A model generated the notes under the pieces. That model did no database searches, was not told the DNA's origin, and worked only from the letters and a program-made list of their open reading frames with translations. This document shows, one piece after another, positions 22,814 to 32,987 of a DNA stretch of 64,000 nucleotides (within the stretch, counting starts at the first letter, position 1; every line of letters begins with the position of its first letter). The stretch comes from Sphagnum magellanicum (taxonomy: Eukaryota; Streptophyta; Sphagnopsida; Sphagnales; Sphagnaceae): the NCBI GenBank assembly GCA_021904315.1, contig CM038911.1, positions 20,743,390-20,807,389 of the forward strand. Direction: 5' to 3'. A program made the translations under genes and the position numbers.

Positions 22814-23556
22814 TGGGGTCCTTGAAAGTCATGGAGAAGTTTGATGGTGGCAACTTTCACCTTTGGAAGTTCAAAATGTGCATGATGCTTTCTAAACATG
22901 GGCTTTGGAAATTTGTTGATGGGAGTGCCACCTTGCCAAGTGAAGAAGTTGCAAGGGCCGATTACAACGAGAAAGAGACAAAGGCTTTTGCATTACTTTG
23001 TGAACATCTCATAAATGCCCAACTTGCACACATTCAATATTGTGACAATGTGAGAAGTGCATGGGAGGCTTTTTGTGGTGTGCATGAAGCTAAGACAATT
23101 GGTAACAAGTTGTTCTTTCGAAGGAAATTCTTCACCATCAAAATGCAAGAAGGAAATGACATGCTTGTGCACATCAACACGATGAAAGCCCTTGCAGACC
23201 AACTACGTTCCATTGAGGTGAACATTACGAATGAAAATGTTTACATAGTACTCCTCATGAGCCTTCTTCCATCCTTTGATAACTTAGTCACAAGCTTGGA
23301 GTCCATGTCCACAAAAGATGTAAACCTTCAATTCATTGTAGCAAGGTTGCTTCACAAAGTGTCCAAAAGAAAAGAATGTGAGAGTTTCGAGACTACCGCA
23401 TTAATGAACAAAACTCACAAGTCAAATGAAAAGCTTTGTTTCTATTGTAAAAAACCTGGACATTTTGTGAGAAATTGTTTGAAGAAGAAAAATGATAAAA
23501 AGAAAAAGCTAATCAAGCTTGTGAAGATCATGAACACATGTTTGTTGCGGCATTGA
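22814..23556 (+). pseudogene. copia-2 gag, nearly open
   Basis: From the ATG at 22814 the frame opens MGSLKVMEKFDGGNFHLWKF, the usual copia gag start. The UBN2-type middle domain is present (AWEAFCGVHEAKTIGNKLFF, MKALADQLRSIEVN). A CCHC knuckle reads CFYCKKPGHFVRNC near residue 215. An upstream in-frame ATG at 22771 also exists, but family members begin near MGSL. The frame leaves the true path in a lysine-rich run near 23510, where the correct continuation (CEDHEHMFVAAL) lies in another frame, so gag is separated from protease by a frameshift. Confidence 0.85.
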
Positions 23557-23990
23557 GTGCCAATGATCATACCATGTATGATTGGATTGTCGATTTTGGT
23601 GTAACATAACACATGACATTCGAACAAGAATGGTTTACCATGTATGAACGCATTTCCCCAAAAAGGGTGTTCATGGGCAATGACATCGTTTTAGAGGCCA
23701 TTGGCAAGGGAACATAAAAGCCACAATGCAAGTGGGAGGCAAATTGACACACACAACCATCACCCAAGTTCTTCATGTTCCAAAACTAAATAATAGTCTC
23801 ATTTCGGTGAATAAATTCATTTCGAAAGTTTCAAAGTGGAGTTTGACAAGGATGGTTATAAGGTCAATGATGTTCGAAGAGTTGTTGTGGCGGAAGCACG
23901 AAAGGACAAAAACTTTTACCTTCTTAATGTGAAGGTGCGTAAGGACACGACACACATTGCAAATTCTTTGGAGGAAGGTGTGATGCTTTG
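23557..23990 (+). pseudogene. copia-2 protease remnant
   Basis: Reads WIVDFGVT followed by a stop and HMTFEQEW, the copia retropepsin site with the active D-S-G changed to D-F-G. Then KRVFMGNDIVLEAIGKGT and TITQVLHVPKLNNSLISVNK, the conserved segment leading to the pre-integrase domain. At least two stops and one frameshift are present. Confidence 0.75.
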
Positions 23991-24266
23991 ACATCAAAGA
24001 CTTGGCCATTTCAACATGGCATGCCTTCAGGAGTTGGATGCCATGGTGAATGGCATGAATTTAAAAGAAGTGTCGTTGCATTGCATTTGTGAAAGATGCA
24101 TCAAAAGCAAACATCAAGGAACATCATTTCCCAAGGACGGACTAACGACGGCTTTGAAACTTCTAGAGATTTTCCACACTGATGTGTGCAGGCCAATGAG
24201 CACTACATTGCATGGTGGAGCACGATACTTTCTCACTTTCATTAACGATTTTTCAAGGAAAATTCA
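23991..24266 (+). pseudogene. copia-2 pre-integrase and start of integrase
   Basis: HQRLGHFNMACLQEL ... CICERCIKSKH is the H-H-C-C zinc-binding domain. The core begins LLEIFHTDVCRPM (first catalytic Asp) and runs to FINDFSRKIHV, where the F3 element interrupts it. The interrupted reading frame resumes at 25254 as YLLKAKGETFEKF. Confidence 0.85.
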
Positions 24267-25248
24267 TGTCGCAACCCCAGCTTTGGGCTCGCGACCAAGG
24301 CAAAGGGGTTACAAGGTTACGAATCAAAAGGAAGCCCAGGAGTCAAGACAAAGAGGTCACAAGGGTGCGGGCCAAGAAGAAGCCCGAGAGTCACATCACA
24401 TACTCCCGAGAGTGTAAGAAAGTGTGAGGGAGTATGAGGGAGTATGAGGGAGTGAACCCTCACACTCCCAAGGCAACTCGCACTTTGGGAAATGGAGTCC
24501 CAATGGACTCTCGAAACTTCAGAAAGCAATTTCAGGAGTCAAAACTCAATGTCTTGTGGCGTTCTTTATATCATTCGAAAGCTTTTAGAACGTACATGTA
24601 TAAAATGGGCTTGCATTTTTCATTTGGACATCTAAAACATAAGTTATGGCCAAAAGAAGGGCCAGAAGTCAAACTGCCAGTTTGACTCCTGACCAGAAAA
24701 AGTCAAAAATCGACCCAATTTACTTGGCTACAGAGGGTGTGCCACATACCATTGGAAAGCTTTTGACAACAGTTAGAACTTTGCTTGAGACCGCATTGCA
24801 ATCCAAGGTTTGTTCACAAAGTTATGGGGATCCAAAGTTGTGGGAATCCCAACCAACACAATTTCAGGACTCTCACTCGAGAGTCCCGGGAAAGAAAAGC
24901 CATTAGGATGTAGGCTCCGTGGCCAACCACAAAGTATATTATAAGGGGGAAGATGATGGCTTCCCCCAAGTCCGAGCCGTGGTGAGTCTAATGTGTCCGT
25001 GTTGCCCACGGTTCATCCTAACACCAAAGGTGTTCCAACTATGCACTAATCACTTTGTGTGGGTTGTGTGCAAGCCCATGTGAATGAGTGAAGCTTGTCA
25101 ACTCTTTCTAATCCCATCCCGGAGCTCCAACACGCCCCTCTACCCCTCAAAGTGTTATGAACTAAGGAGCGTGCTTCGACTTCTCTCTTTTCTGCTATCT
25201 TCTACTTCGACTCACATTTGAGTCCTTTAAGGAGTTGGGAGTGCGTTA
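24267..25248 (-). mobile_element. F3 element copy iii in copia-2 integrase, TSD ATTCA
   Basis: On the plus strand it starts TGTCGCAACCCCAGC and ends GAGTGCGTTA; read on the minus strand this is the usual TGACGC (here TAACGC) to GCGACA. ATTCA flanks both ends (24262-24266 and 25249-25253). Removing the unit and one ATTCA restores the integrase frame across IHV-YLL, which fixes both boundaries exactly. Length is 982 bp. Confidence 0.92.
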
Positions 25249-25253
25249 ATTCA

Positions 25254-26211
25254 TGTCTATCTTTTGAAGGCCAAAGGAGAAACGTTTGAAAAATTCAAAC
25301 AATACAAGGCATTGGTGGAGAACGAAATTGGTCACAAAATCAAAGTGCTACAATCTGACAATGGAGGAGAATTTGTGTCTAAGATGTTTGACGCATTTCT
25401 TGTGGAATGTGGAATTCAATGACAAATAAGTGCGCCCTATTCCCCACAACAAAATGGTGTTGCAGAACGTGCCAATAGAACCATCATGGAATGTGCAAGA
25501 AACATGATTTTTGCACAAAGGTTAAAACTTGAATTTTGGGGTGAAGTAGTGAACACGACAGTGTACATAAAAAATTGATGTCCAACCAAGGCTCTTGATT
25601 CCAAAACCCTTCAAGAAGCATGGAATGGTAGGAAACCCGATGTGTTTCATTTGAGAGTTTTTGGTTGTAAAGCCTTTGCACATGTCCCTGATGAGAAGAG
25701 GACCAAATTAGAGTCCAAATCCATGCCTTGTGTGTTTTTAAGATATTATGAAAGCACCAAAACGTATCGCTTGATGTGTGTAGAAACCAAGAGAATCATC
25801 AAAAGTAGAGATGTCGTGTTCATTGAAGGGTCAAAGGAAATAGGTGGTGTGCTCCATCCTGAAAAAGAAGAAAATGTAGTTGTGCACGAAGAAGTGGAAG
25901 GAGAAGAACCATTGACCTTTAGTCAAGATACACCGTTGAATGAAACAAGAATGGAAGGTGTGCAAAGTGAATCCACACCAAGTTTTTCATCGAAAGAAAG
26001 ATTTGTTGTTTCGAATGATAACCTATCTAATGAACCTTCACAAGATGTGCTAAGGGAAAGACCTCAAAGGCAACAAAGGGAATGGCCTCGAAATTGGTGG
26101 ATTGCTACCAAGGAGGTGGAGCGTGCCACCGTTGCATTTTTGGAGGAGCCCCAAAATATTGAAAAAACATTGACATGTGAAAATTCTAAGGAGTGGGAAT
26201 GTGCGATGTAA
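25254..26211 (+). pseudogene. copia-2 integrase, remaining part
   Basis: Contains VLQSDNGGEFVSKMF (second catalytic Asp), SPQQNGVAERANRTIMECAR (catalytic Glu in VAER) and the copia-specific C-terminal part FHLRVFGCKAFAHVPDEKR and YRLMCVETKRIIKSRDVVF. Stops occur in FLVECGIQ-stop and VYIKN-stop. From about 25880 a charged, low-conservation linker leads toward RT. In a live element integrase inserts the cDNA into the genome. Confidence 0.85.
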
Positions 26212-26745
26212 GAAGAATATGATTCCTTCATGACAAATAACACATGAACTTTGATACCACTTCCCATTGGTAGGAAACCCGTTTCTTGCAAATGGGTGTT
26301 CAAAATCAAACAAGGCACAAATGGGGAGGTGGAACGCTATAAGGCTAGATTAGTGGCAAGAGGTTTTACCCAAACCTACGGAGTGGATTACAACGAAACT
26401 TTTGCGCCCGTCACAAAGTTTACATCTATTCGTTGTATTCTTGCATTGGCGGCCTTGGAAGACATGGAGATCCATCAAATGGACGTGAAAACTACATTTC
26501 TCAATGGCAAGCTTGAAGAGGAGATTTACATGGAGCAACTTCAAGGGTTTGTGCACCAAGGAGGTGAACATCTTGTGTGTAAGCTTCACAAGTCCTTGTA
26601 TGGTTTGAAACAATCTCCAAGGGCATGGAATCAAAAGTTAGATGCGTTTATCAAAAGCATTGAATTTATGAAAAGTGAGGCTGATCCTAGTGTGTATGTT
26701 GCACAAGTGGGGACCATAGACTTCAAGTTTGGTTCTCATATATAG
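26212..26745 (+). pseudogene. copia-2 reverse transcriptase, N-terminal half
   Basis: Reads KPVSCKWVFKIKQGTNGEVE, RYKARLVARGFTQTYGVDY, TFAPVTKFTSIRCILALAA, MDVKTTFLNGKLEEEIYMEQ (first RT catalytic Asp in QMDVKT) and LHKSLYGLKQSPRAWNQKL. All are RVT_2 signatures of copia. It ends about ten residues before the YVDD box would occur, so the polymerase could not function. Confidence 0.88.
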
Positions 26746-28235
26746 AAAAAGTGCATCCATTTGACGTGGATTAGCACATCCATGTGGACAATTTTGTGTT
26801 TAATAGCAAGAGCGACCTTATAGAACTCCTCACAACAATGACAGAGCTTAACAAGTAAGCTTGCTTTGTTCTTGCATTTCCATCTATTCTTCGAGTTGAA
26901 GATTTAAAAATAACACTACTTTTGATGTCATTGTGGCAATGGAAGTCCATTAAATTGGACCATGTGAAGCCATCTTTGGTCCATGAGTTTTTTAGGATCT
27001 AGAGTATATGAATGATACCCTTGCAACAATTTAAAGAAGTCATTCTAGACAAACAATTCAAAAAGTGCGAGGCCAAAACACCAAAAACTTGGTACAACCT
27101 CACAACATGAAGTCTTTTTTATTATATGTACAAGGCAAGACTATTTCCTTCTACTATTCCAAATTTAATACCATCTTTGAAAAATTGAGTTTAGTTTTTT
27201 GCCACTGATCATATCTCAACTTTCCAGAGGGAGCTGGTCGTGGCAATTGATATTGCCCATCAACTATATTATGCAAACATTGTGGACCCAACCTTAAGAA
27301 ACACTAACCAACTAGAAACCTTGAGCAACAAGCTATGGACGTGGTTTGCAAGGAGCACATGACCACTTTCCACAAGTGGCTTCGTGTATACAATCCTTCA
27401 TTAGGCCCAAAGTTTGTGCATAAGGTTCAGATTCATTACAATATGAATCCAAAGTCGAAAATGCTTATTGAAAAATTTCAAATGTTAATTTGACTTATGT
27501 TAGTACAAACTAGAAATTTTTTTGGCTCAAGCAATGGAATAAATTTGGAGTTATCAAGGAAGCCCAAAAATTCCCAAAGCAGGGATTTCCAAATGCCATG
27601 TTTGATAAATAGCTTCATAAAACCACATTTTGGCACCAGGTTTGATTTTCAAGTAACTTCTTAATCTTGTTTTCCATGAACAGATATCAACATCTTTTCT
27701 AGAATGTCAATCATCTTTTAACTTTATGGACATCTTCCTAGAATTTTGCAACTAGAGGTGGAGGTAATCAAGTTGTTTGACTCCACTACAAGGGACTTCA
27801 ATGTCACCATTGATCAATCTATGAAGGTTCCATCTCTCTTTGATTATATTCAAAAATGAAGACTTGAGTTATGGGAATTGGTGCTTTACTAGGAGTTCAA
27901 AGTGAAGAGTGGTATCACACGAGGAAAGATGTGGGAGATTCAAATTGGAACAAAAAAAGCATTGAAACATGTGCTTTATAGGTGAAAAATCCTATGAATT
28001 CATGAATAATTTACATTAAGTCCCTCAATTGTTGATGCTTGCTATAAGGCTCCATTCTTTGCATCTATTGTGTCAAATATATTGGAGCCATATATTGTTA
28101 TAGATAACTATTTTCTAATTCAAAAGAACTTGATTAGGACTTAGTTGATTTTGATTCATAGTACATTAATGCTAAATTACTTTGGATAACATTATCCTTT
28201 TGATTAGTAATCAATTGATGTTGACTAAGGTCTCG
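26746..28235. other. Spacer after the copia-2 truncation point
   Basis: No LTR, RNase H or other domain follows. Scattered phrases near 27100-27480 look faintly coding in mixed frames, but I cannot assign them. Confidence 0.4.
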
Positions 28236-28239
28236 AGAA

Positions 28240-28415
28240 GGACCCAACCACTTCTATAGGACTCAGTTGGTGCCAATTGAAATGAATTTGGTTTTTGAAA
28301 AAGGCTTAGTCCATGCCAATTGAGATGAATTAGGTTCTTGAAAGGGGCTTAGTACCAACCAACTAAGATGAATTAGGTTTTCAAAAAGGGTTTAGTTGAT
28401 GTCAATTGTAATCCA
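28240..28415 (+). repeat. 43-bp tandem repeat, about 3-4 units
   Basis: GAATTAGGTTTTTGAAAAAGG followed by CTTAGT and a variable CCAATTGA-type segment recurs every 43 bases, with substitutions between units. Confidence 0.7.
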
Positions 28416-28589
28416 TTAGTGCCTTCTATGGGTGTTGCAAACCCTCAACATATCCAATATATATGGGTTGGGGATCAATGGTGCCAGTTAAGCAATTCCA
28501 AGGCTACTCTTGCTAGTTGATGTTGAGGGTTGTTTTGTGTTTAATTCTTGCCTAACCCTTTACCAATTGAATTTCATAGGTACTTTTTG

Positions 28590-29664
28590 CATGTGCTTCT
28601 TCAATCGAATGTCATCCAAGAAATGTTTGGATTCTTCTGTATTTGGTACGATCCGAAATCTAATAACATTATGTACCGAAATGAGCTTATCAAAGACTAG
28701 GGCTCCTTTCATTTGCCTTATTGTGGTTGGTACCTTGATTGTCCTCCATATTGCATTCATGTTTTAAAGAGGTTAGGGCGAGAGAAATTTGATCTAGGAT
28801 TCTTAGAAAAGCTTGTTTCCTTTCAAGGAAATAAGGAGGATATTAAGAAGATGAAGAAGAAAAAGAAAGATGTCAAAGTTTCAAGCACTCCAGGGGCGGG
28901 CCACTCAAATTCCAACTGACATTAAGAACCTTGAACAATATGTAAATGTTGAGTTACCTAAGTTCCAAGATTCTCCTAACCGTGTTGCTCACAAGGAAGA
29001 CTTTCCTAAAGCTTTTAAGAGTAGGAAAGGTCGTGTTATTGAACCATCATCATACACGCAAAGGAGGAGAAGACTTGTGCAAAAGTCATTTGAGACTTCA
29101 AAAGGGAGATCTAATTTTCAACCACCTTGAAGCCCAGTATCCATTGCCATCCACAAGACCCCAAGGTTGGTTATGAAGGTTCAATATCAATTGGCCTTCG
29201 TTAGTGATGACAAAAGTTTCAACTCATGTTTGGCCCCTTGTCTTTCAATATATAAAGGATTCCTGGATGAAGGTAAATATTAGTTTGAAACCTTATTCCT
29301 CATCATATTACCTATTTTTATCAAATTTAATAATTAGGATCATCTTGAATTTTCAGAAGATTCCCTAAAGGACAAAGTGGACCTCATCATTGTTGAAATC
29401 CCAAGAAATTTGCTTGTTTCACATATGTTTGACCTTGTCTCAACTATCCCCAAGCAAAGTGCAAAAGTTGACAATTATGTTGTCTCCATTTTTGGATTTA
29501 CGAACAATTATCTTGCAAGGGATGGTTCCACCCTCTTTTTTTATGATGACAACTTTCGGGTTTTGAAAGACATCAAGTTGTACTTGGAGAACTATAAGTT
29601 CAAAATTCATTCATAGTTTGTAGTTGTCAACAGTATGCACCGCACACATCTCGAATTCTCGAAT
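28590..29664 (+). pseudogene. Remnant of an unidentified plant gene, truncated by F3 copy iv
   Basis: A coherent plus-strand protein can be followed with frame changes: VIQEMFGFFCIWYDPKSN, ELIKD-stop-GSFHLPYCGWYLDCPP, KRLGREKFDLGFLEKLVSFQ, KFQALQGRATQIPTDIKNLE, then at 29377 DLIIVEIPRNLLVSHMFDLV, DNYVVSIFGFTNNYLARDGS and FRVLKDIKLYLENYKFKIHS. The DLIIVEIPRN-type strand followed by a G-S-LFFYDD turn is loosely reminiscent of Rossmann methyltransferase-like domains in repeat-associated plant proteins; I do not claim the function. The F3 insertion (TSD AAAAA at 29665) ends it. Confidence 0.4.
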
Positions 29665-30309
29665 AAAAATGACGCACTCCTAACTCCTTTAAGGATTCAA
29701 ATGTGAGTCCAAATAGAAGATAACGGAAGAAAGAAAAGTCGGGGCACGCTCCCTAGCTCACAACATTTTGAGGGGTAGAAGGGCGTGTTGGAGCTCCGGG
29801 ATGGGACTAGAAAGAGTTGACAAGCTTCACTCATTCGCATGGGCTGTGAGCCATGGATCATAGCTCAACAATTAATTAAGCCTTAGTTCCGTAATTTTCC
29901 TTAGTACTAATGATTTGAATGCTTATAAGCCTCCAAGTAGTGATTATTAATAGTTGAATCAGCTTTTGTGATATTTCCAGGCATATATTACTTCTTTATT
30001 TTAGTTGATGTAACGCTTAATCAGTTAAGCACTTAGTAAACCTTTTAAAGTACATTATCCCTTTTATGTTGGAGAGAACGGAAATGGGATGTAAAATTAT
30101 ATGTGATTTATTGATATATAGGAAATACAAGCCCATAATTAACAATAGCATTTCGCCATGACAAGGTTAAGTTAGTTTGTAGAAAAATCTTCAAGCACTA
30201 ATGATGTACTTGTAAGATTTTTAGGATGTAGTCCTAGTATATCTTTATTTAGTTTCACTTCTATCAGACTTTTAAATAGAATCAATTCAAACTTAAGTAT
30301 TAACATTTC

Positions 30310-30329
30310 CGCCTGAGTAGCCTCAGGTG
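30310..30329. other. Stem-loop downstream of the F2 ORF, minus copy
   Basis: CGCCTGAG, loop TAGC, CTCAGGTG. It lies about 35 bases past the ORF stop. The equivalent at 41712-41731 keeps pairing through a paired change. Confidence 0.6.
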
Positions 30330-30362
30330 AATTACAACTTTATAACCGACTTAAAGGATAGA

Positions 30363-30776
30363 TCACAATTGCAAAAAATCTAGAATGCGACGAATGGTGT
30401 GAGCGAGGTACTCGGCTCAATGCTCCATGAGAAGGGGGTTGATTGGCCCTCGTAGCCAACGATAATGGCCATCACCGGGAACCCACGTTTAACAATGGAG
30501 ACAGACATCATCATCTTCGCATTGACATTCTTCGAACCTTTCTGGCGCGGTTCCACGAGCAGGAACGAATTTTAAGTAAATTGTTAAAGCATGTGGGTTA
30601 GGAGATAGTTGACGATCCCATGCCAAACAATCGACTCGAGTGCGCACCATTCGCCTGGGCGGTTCTTCTTCGCGCGGCTGTTGAGAAACAATCACGTTGA
30701 GCGATGCTTCTTCAAACTCTTCATATTTTACTCGTGTAACTGGAGGATTCAAAAGTGTAGTGACATCATCCGCCAT
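30363..30776 (-). pseudogene. F2 ORF (GHYRWLRGPI family), one stop, otherwise intact frame
   Basis: From ATG at 30776 the frame runs MADDVTTLLNPPVT ... RRMVRTRVDCLAWDRQLSPN ... ERFEECQCEDDDVCLHC, then a single TAA, then TWVPGDGHYRWLRGPINPL, AEYLAHTIRRILDFLQL and the natural stop at 30363. The second F2 copy has Arg (CGA) where this TAA lies. Total length is 414 bases, identical to the copy at 41263-41676, with no indel. The protein would be 137 residues, acidic in the N-terminal half, with a conserved C-terminal 45 residues. Function unknown. No signal peptide or membrane span seen. Confidence 0.75.
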
Positions 30777-32987
30777 GACTAGTTCTCACCTGCATCAATA
30801 AAAAAAACCAAGAAGGTAATACGAACAATGTGGTACTTGCGTTCAGAAGGGGTCGAGGCTTTTTTATTTAACAAATTAGGGTAGGCGTAAGGTGTGGGAG
30901 TGACGACGAAACTTCACGAAACCTCGAACATCTTAGATCTAAAGGATTCATCAAACCCTAATTTCGTCAACGGATCTATAAGTATGTGGGGGTTTTTGTG
31001 GTGCAAATTTACTTCCAATTTACTATGTATTACATAGTCAACTAGTACATGGTAAAATAAATAAGTAGGGGATATAAAGAGAGTAAATAGTACAAGGGAA
31101 TGTTAATTCAACCATTGAATTAGTCAAGTAAGAATTCAAGGATGTTACTAATTACTACCGATAAACTATCCTAGTAGTTAATTACTTGAAGTAATTAGGA
31201 TGAAAAAATAGGATGTGAAGGTCAACGAACGGAAAGGATAAGGATCAAGTTCAGGAGACCTCATCAAGATATCCAAGATAAAAGAAGGGATGAATCCTCC
31301 AATCCCATTAGTCATGAGGATTGTCATCCTATTTGATTGGAGGATGGAGTTTTCCTTGTGTCTCATTGGGCCCAAGAATTCTCATCCTAAACTCAATTGG
31401 ATGGCAATTTATTCTTTATTCTCATTGGCTCAAGAAGGATGAGGAGGCCATTGATTGGAGCAATGGATTACAAAACTTTCATTAGACAAGGGGAACAAGC
31501 TCAAAGAAGGTCATGGAGGCTTACCAAGGGAGAAGGTATTGTGTGTATGTGGGAAGGAAAGAAAGAGGAGGAGGAAGTGTGAGGAAGAATGTTTAGTCCT
31601 TATGTGTGGAGAGGTGTTCATGGAAAGAAAGTGTGCAAGAATCAAACATGGAAGGAAGTTGTGTGTAACAAGTACTTGTAGCAAAGCCTCTAGAATTTTA
31701 CTTCAATTAATTGTTCCTCCCAAATCCATCGTTGGATTTGTGTCAAAATTTAATCAGTTTTAGTTTGGAAGGTGTAAAAGTTTCTCCCAAAATTTCAGCA
31801 TCATCAGAGTTGTTGTAAGGGAGTTACACTTGTTGGAAGTAGAGGGGGTCGAATTGTTTGTTTTTTCTTTCAATCTAAGCAAGGTGGTTTCTAGTTCAAA
31901 GTTTAACTCTTGATAAAAAAAAACAATAATAATAAAACTAAAAACTTATGAGATTTTATACCATGGCTCCTTTAGATTAGTTTTTTTTCAAAAATCCAAT
32001 GCATGTTAGATTAGGATGTTATGTGTAGATGTTGGACACAACGCATTAGATCATTAGTGAATTTCATTACTTACCTTGAACCGCCTTACGTGTTAGACTA
32101 CAACTACATAGTAGTTCCACTCCAACCGGGTTTTTTGTGAATACATATCTTAATGGTGAAGGTGTGCAAGAATTCTTCACACGGGCCTACACATAACCCA
32201 CACAAAGTGGTTAGTGCATAGTTGGAGCACCTTTGGTGCTAAGACGAACCACGGGCAACACGGACACATTAAATTCACCACAGCCTGGACTTGGGGGAAG
32301 CCACCACCTTCCCCCTTATAATATACTCTATGGCTGGCCACAGAGCCTACATCCTAATAGCTTTTTTTTCCTGAGACTCCTAAGTGGGAGTCCCGAAATT
32401 GTGCCGGTTGGGACTCCCACAACTTTGGATCCCCATAACTTTGCAAGCAGACCTCAGATCACAATGCGGTCTCAAGCAAAGTTATAGTTATTGTTGAAAC
32501 CTTTCCAACAATATGTGTCACGCCCTCTGCAGCCAAGTAAATTAGGTCGATTCTCAACTTTTTTGGTCGGAAGTCAAACTCGCAGTTTGACTCCCGGCCA
32601 TTCTTTTGGCCATAACTTGTGTTTTAAATGTCCAAATGAGCAATGCGAGTTCATTTTAGACATGTGTGTTCCAAGAGCTTTCCAATGATATAAAAAATGC
32701 CACAAGCCATTGAGTTTTGACCCCTAAAATTGCTCTTTGAAATTTCAGAAGTGCACCAGGACTCCATCTCCCAAAGTGGGAGTTGCCTTGGGAGTGTGAG
32801 GGTTCACTCCCTCATATTCCCTCACACTTTCTTACAAGCTCGGGAGTATGTGATGTGACTCCTGAACTTCTTCTTGGCCCGCACCCTTGCGACCTCTTTG
32901 CCTTGACTCCTGGGCTTTTTCTTGGTTCGCAACCTTGTAACCCCTTTGCCTTGGTCACAAGCCCAAAGCTAGGATTGCGACAAAAAA

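Larger units (their letters stand above)
21742..26745 (+). mobile_element. Ty1/copia retrotransposon copia-2, truncated at its 3' end, with F3 insertion
   Basis: The order is 5' LTR, PBS-like site, leader, gag with zinc knuckle, protease, pre-integrase domain, integrase and RT. Domain order is that of Ty1/copia. Similarity stops at 26745, just before the RT YVDD box, so the catalytic part of RT, RNase H and the 3' LTR are absent. An F3 element (24267-25248) interrupts the integrase. Stops and frameshifts occur throughout. Confidence 0.87.
29845..32181 (-). mobile_element. F2 element, minus copy, TSD TGGGC/CGGGC
   Basis: The plus strand starts TGTGAGCCATGGATC and ends GAATTCTTCACA. It is flanked by TGGGC (29840-29844) and CGGGC (32182-32186). 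The uninterrupted F3 copy iii reads CACATGGGCTTGCACAC at this point, so removing the unit plus one 5-bp duplicate restores the F3 sequence. Length is 2337 bp. Strand is given by the internal ORF. Homologous to 39563-42194, which lies in opposite orientation. No RT or integrase is inside. Confidence 0.92.
29670..32982 (+). mobile_element. F3 element copy iv, TSD AAAAA, split by an F2 element
   Basis: Begins TGACGCACTCCTAACTCC and ends AGGATTGCGACA. AAAAA flanks both ends (29665-29669 and 32983-32987). An F2 element occupies 29845-32181, so the F3 parts are 29670-29844 and 32187-32982 (about 970 bp in all). Its stem-loop lies at 32569-32595. Confidence 0.85.

Noticed and set aside
21741-26745. 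copia-2 considered as a possibly active element
   Set aside because: The 3' LTR, RNase H and RT catalytic box are missing, and gag, protease and integrase contain stops and frameshifts.
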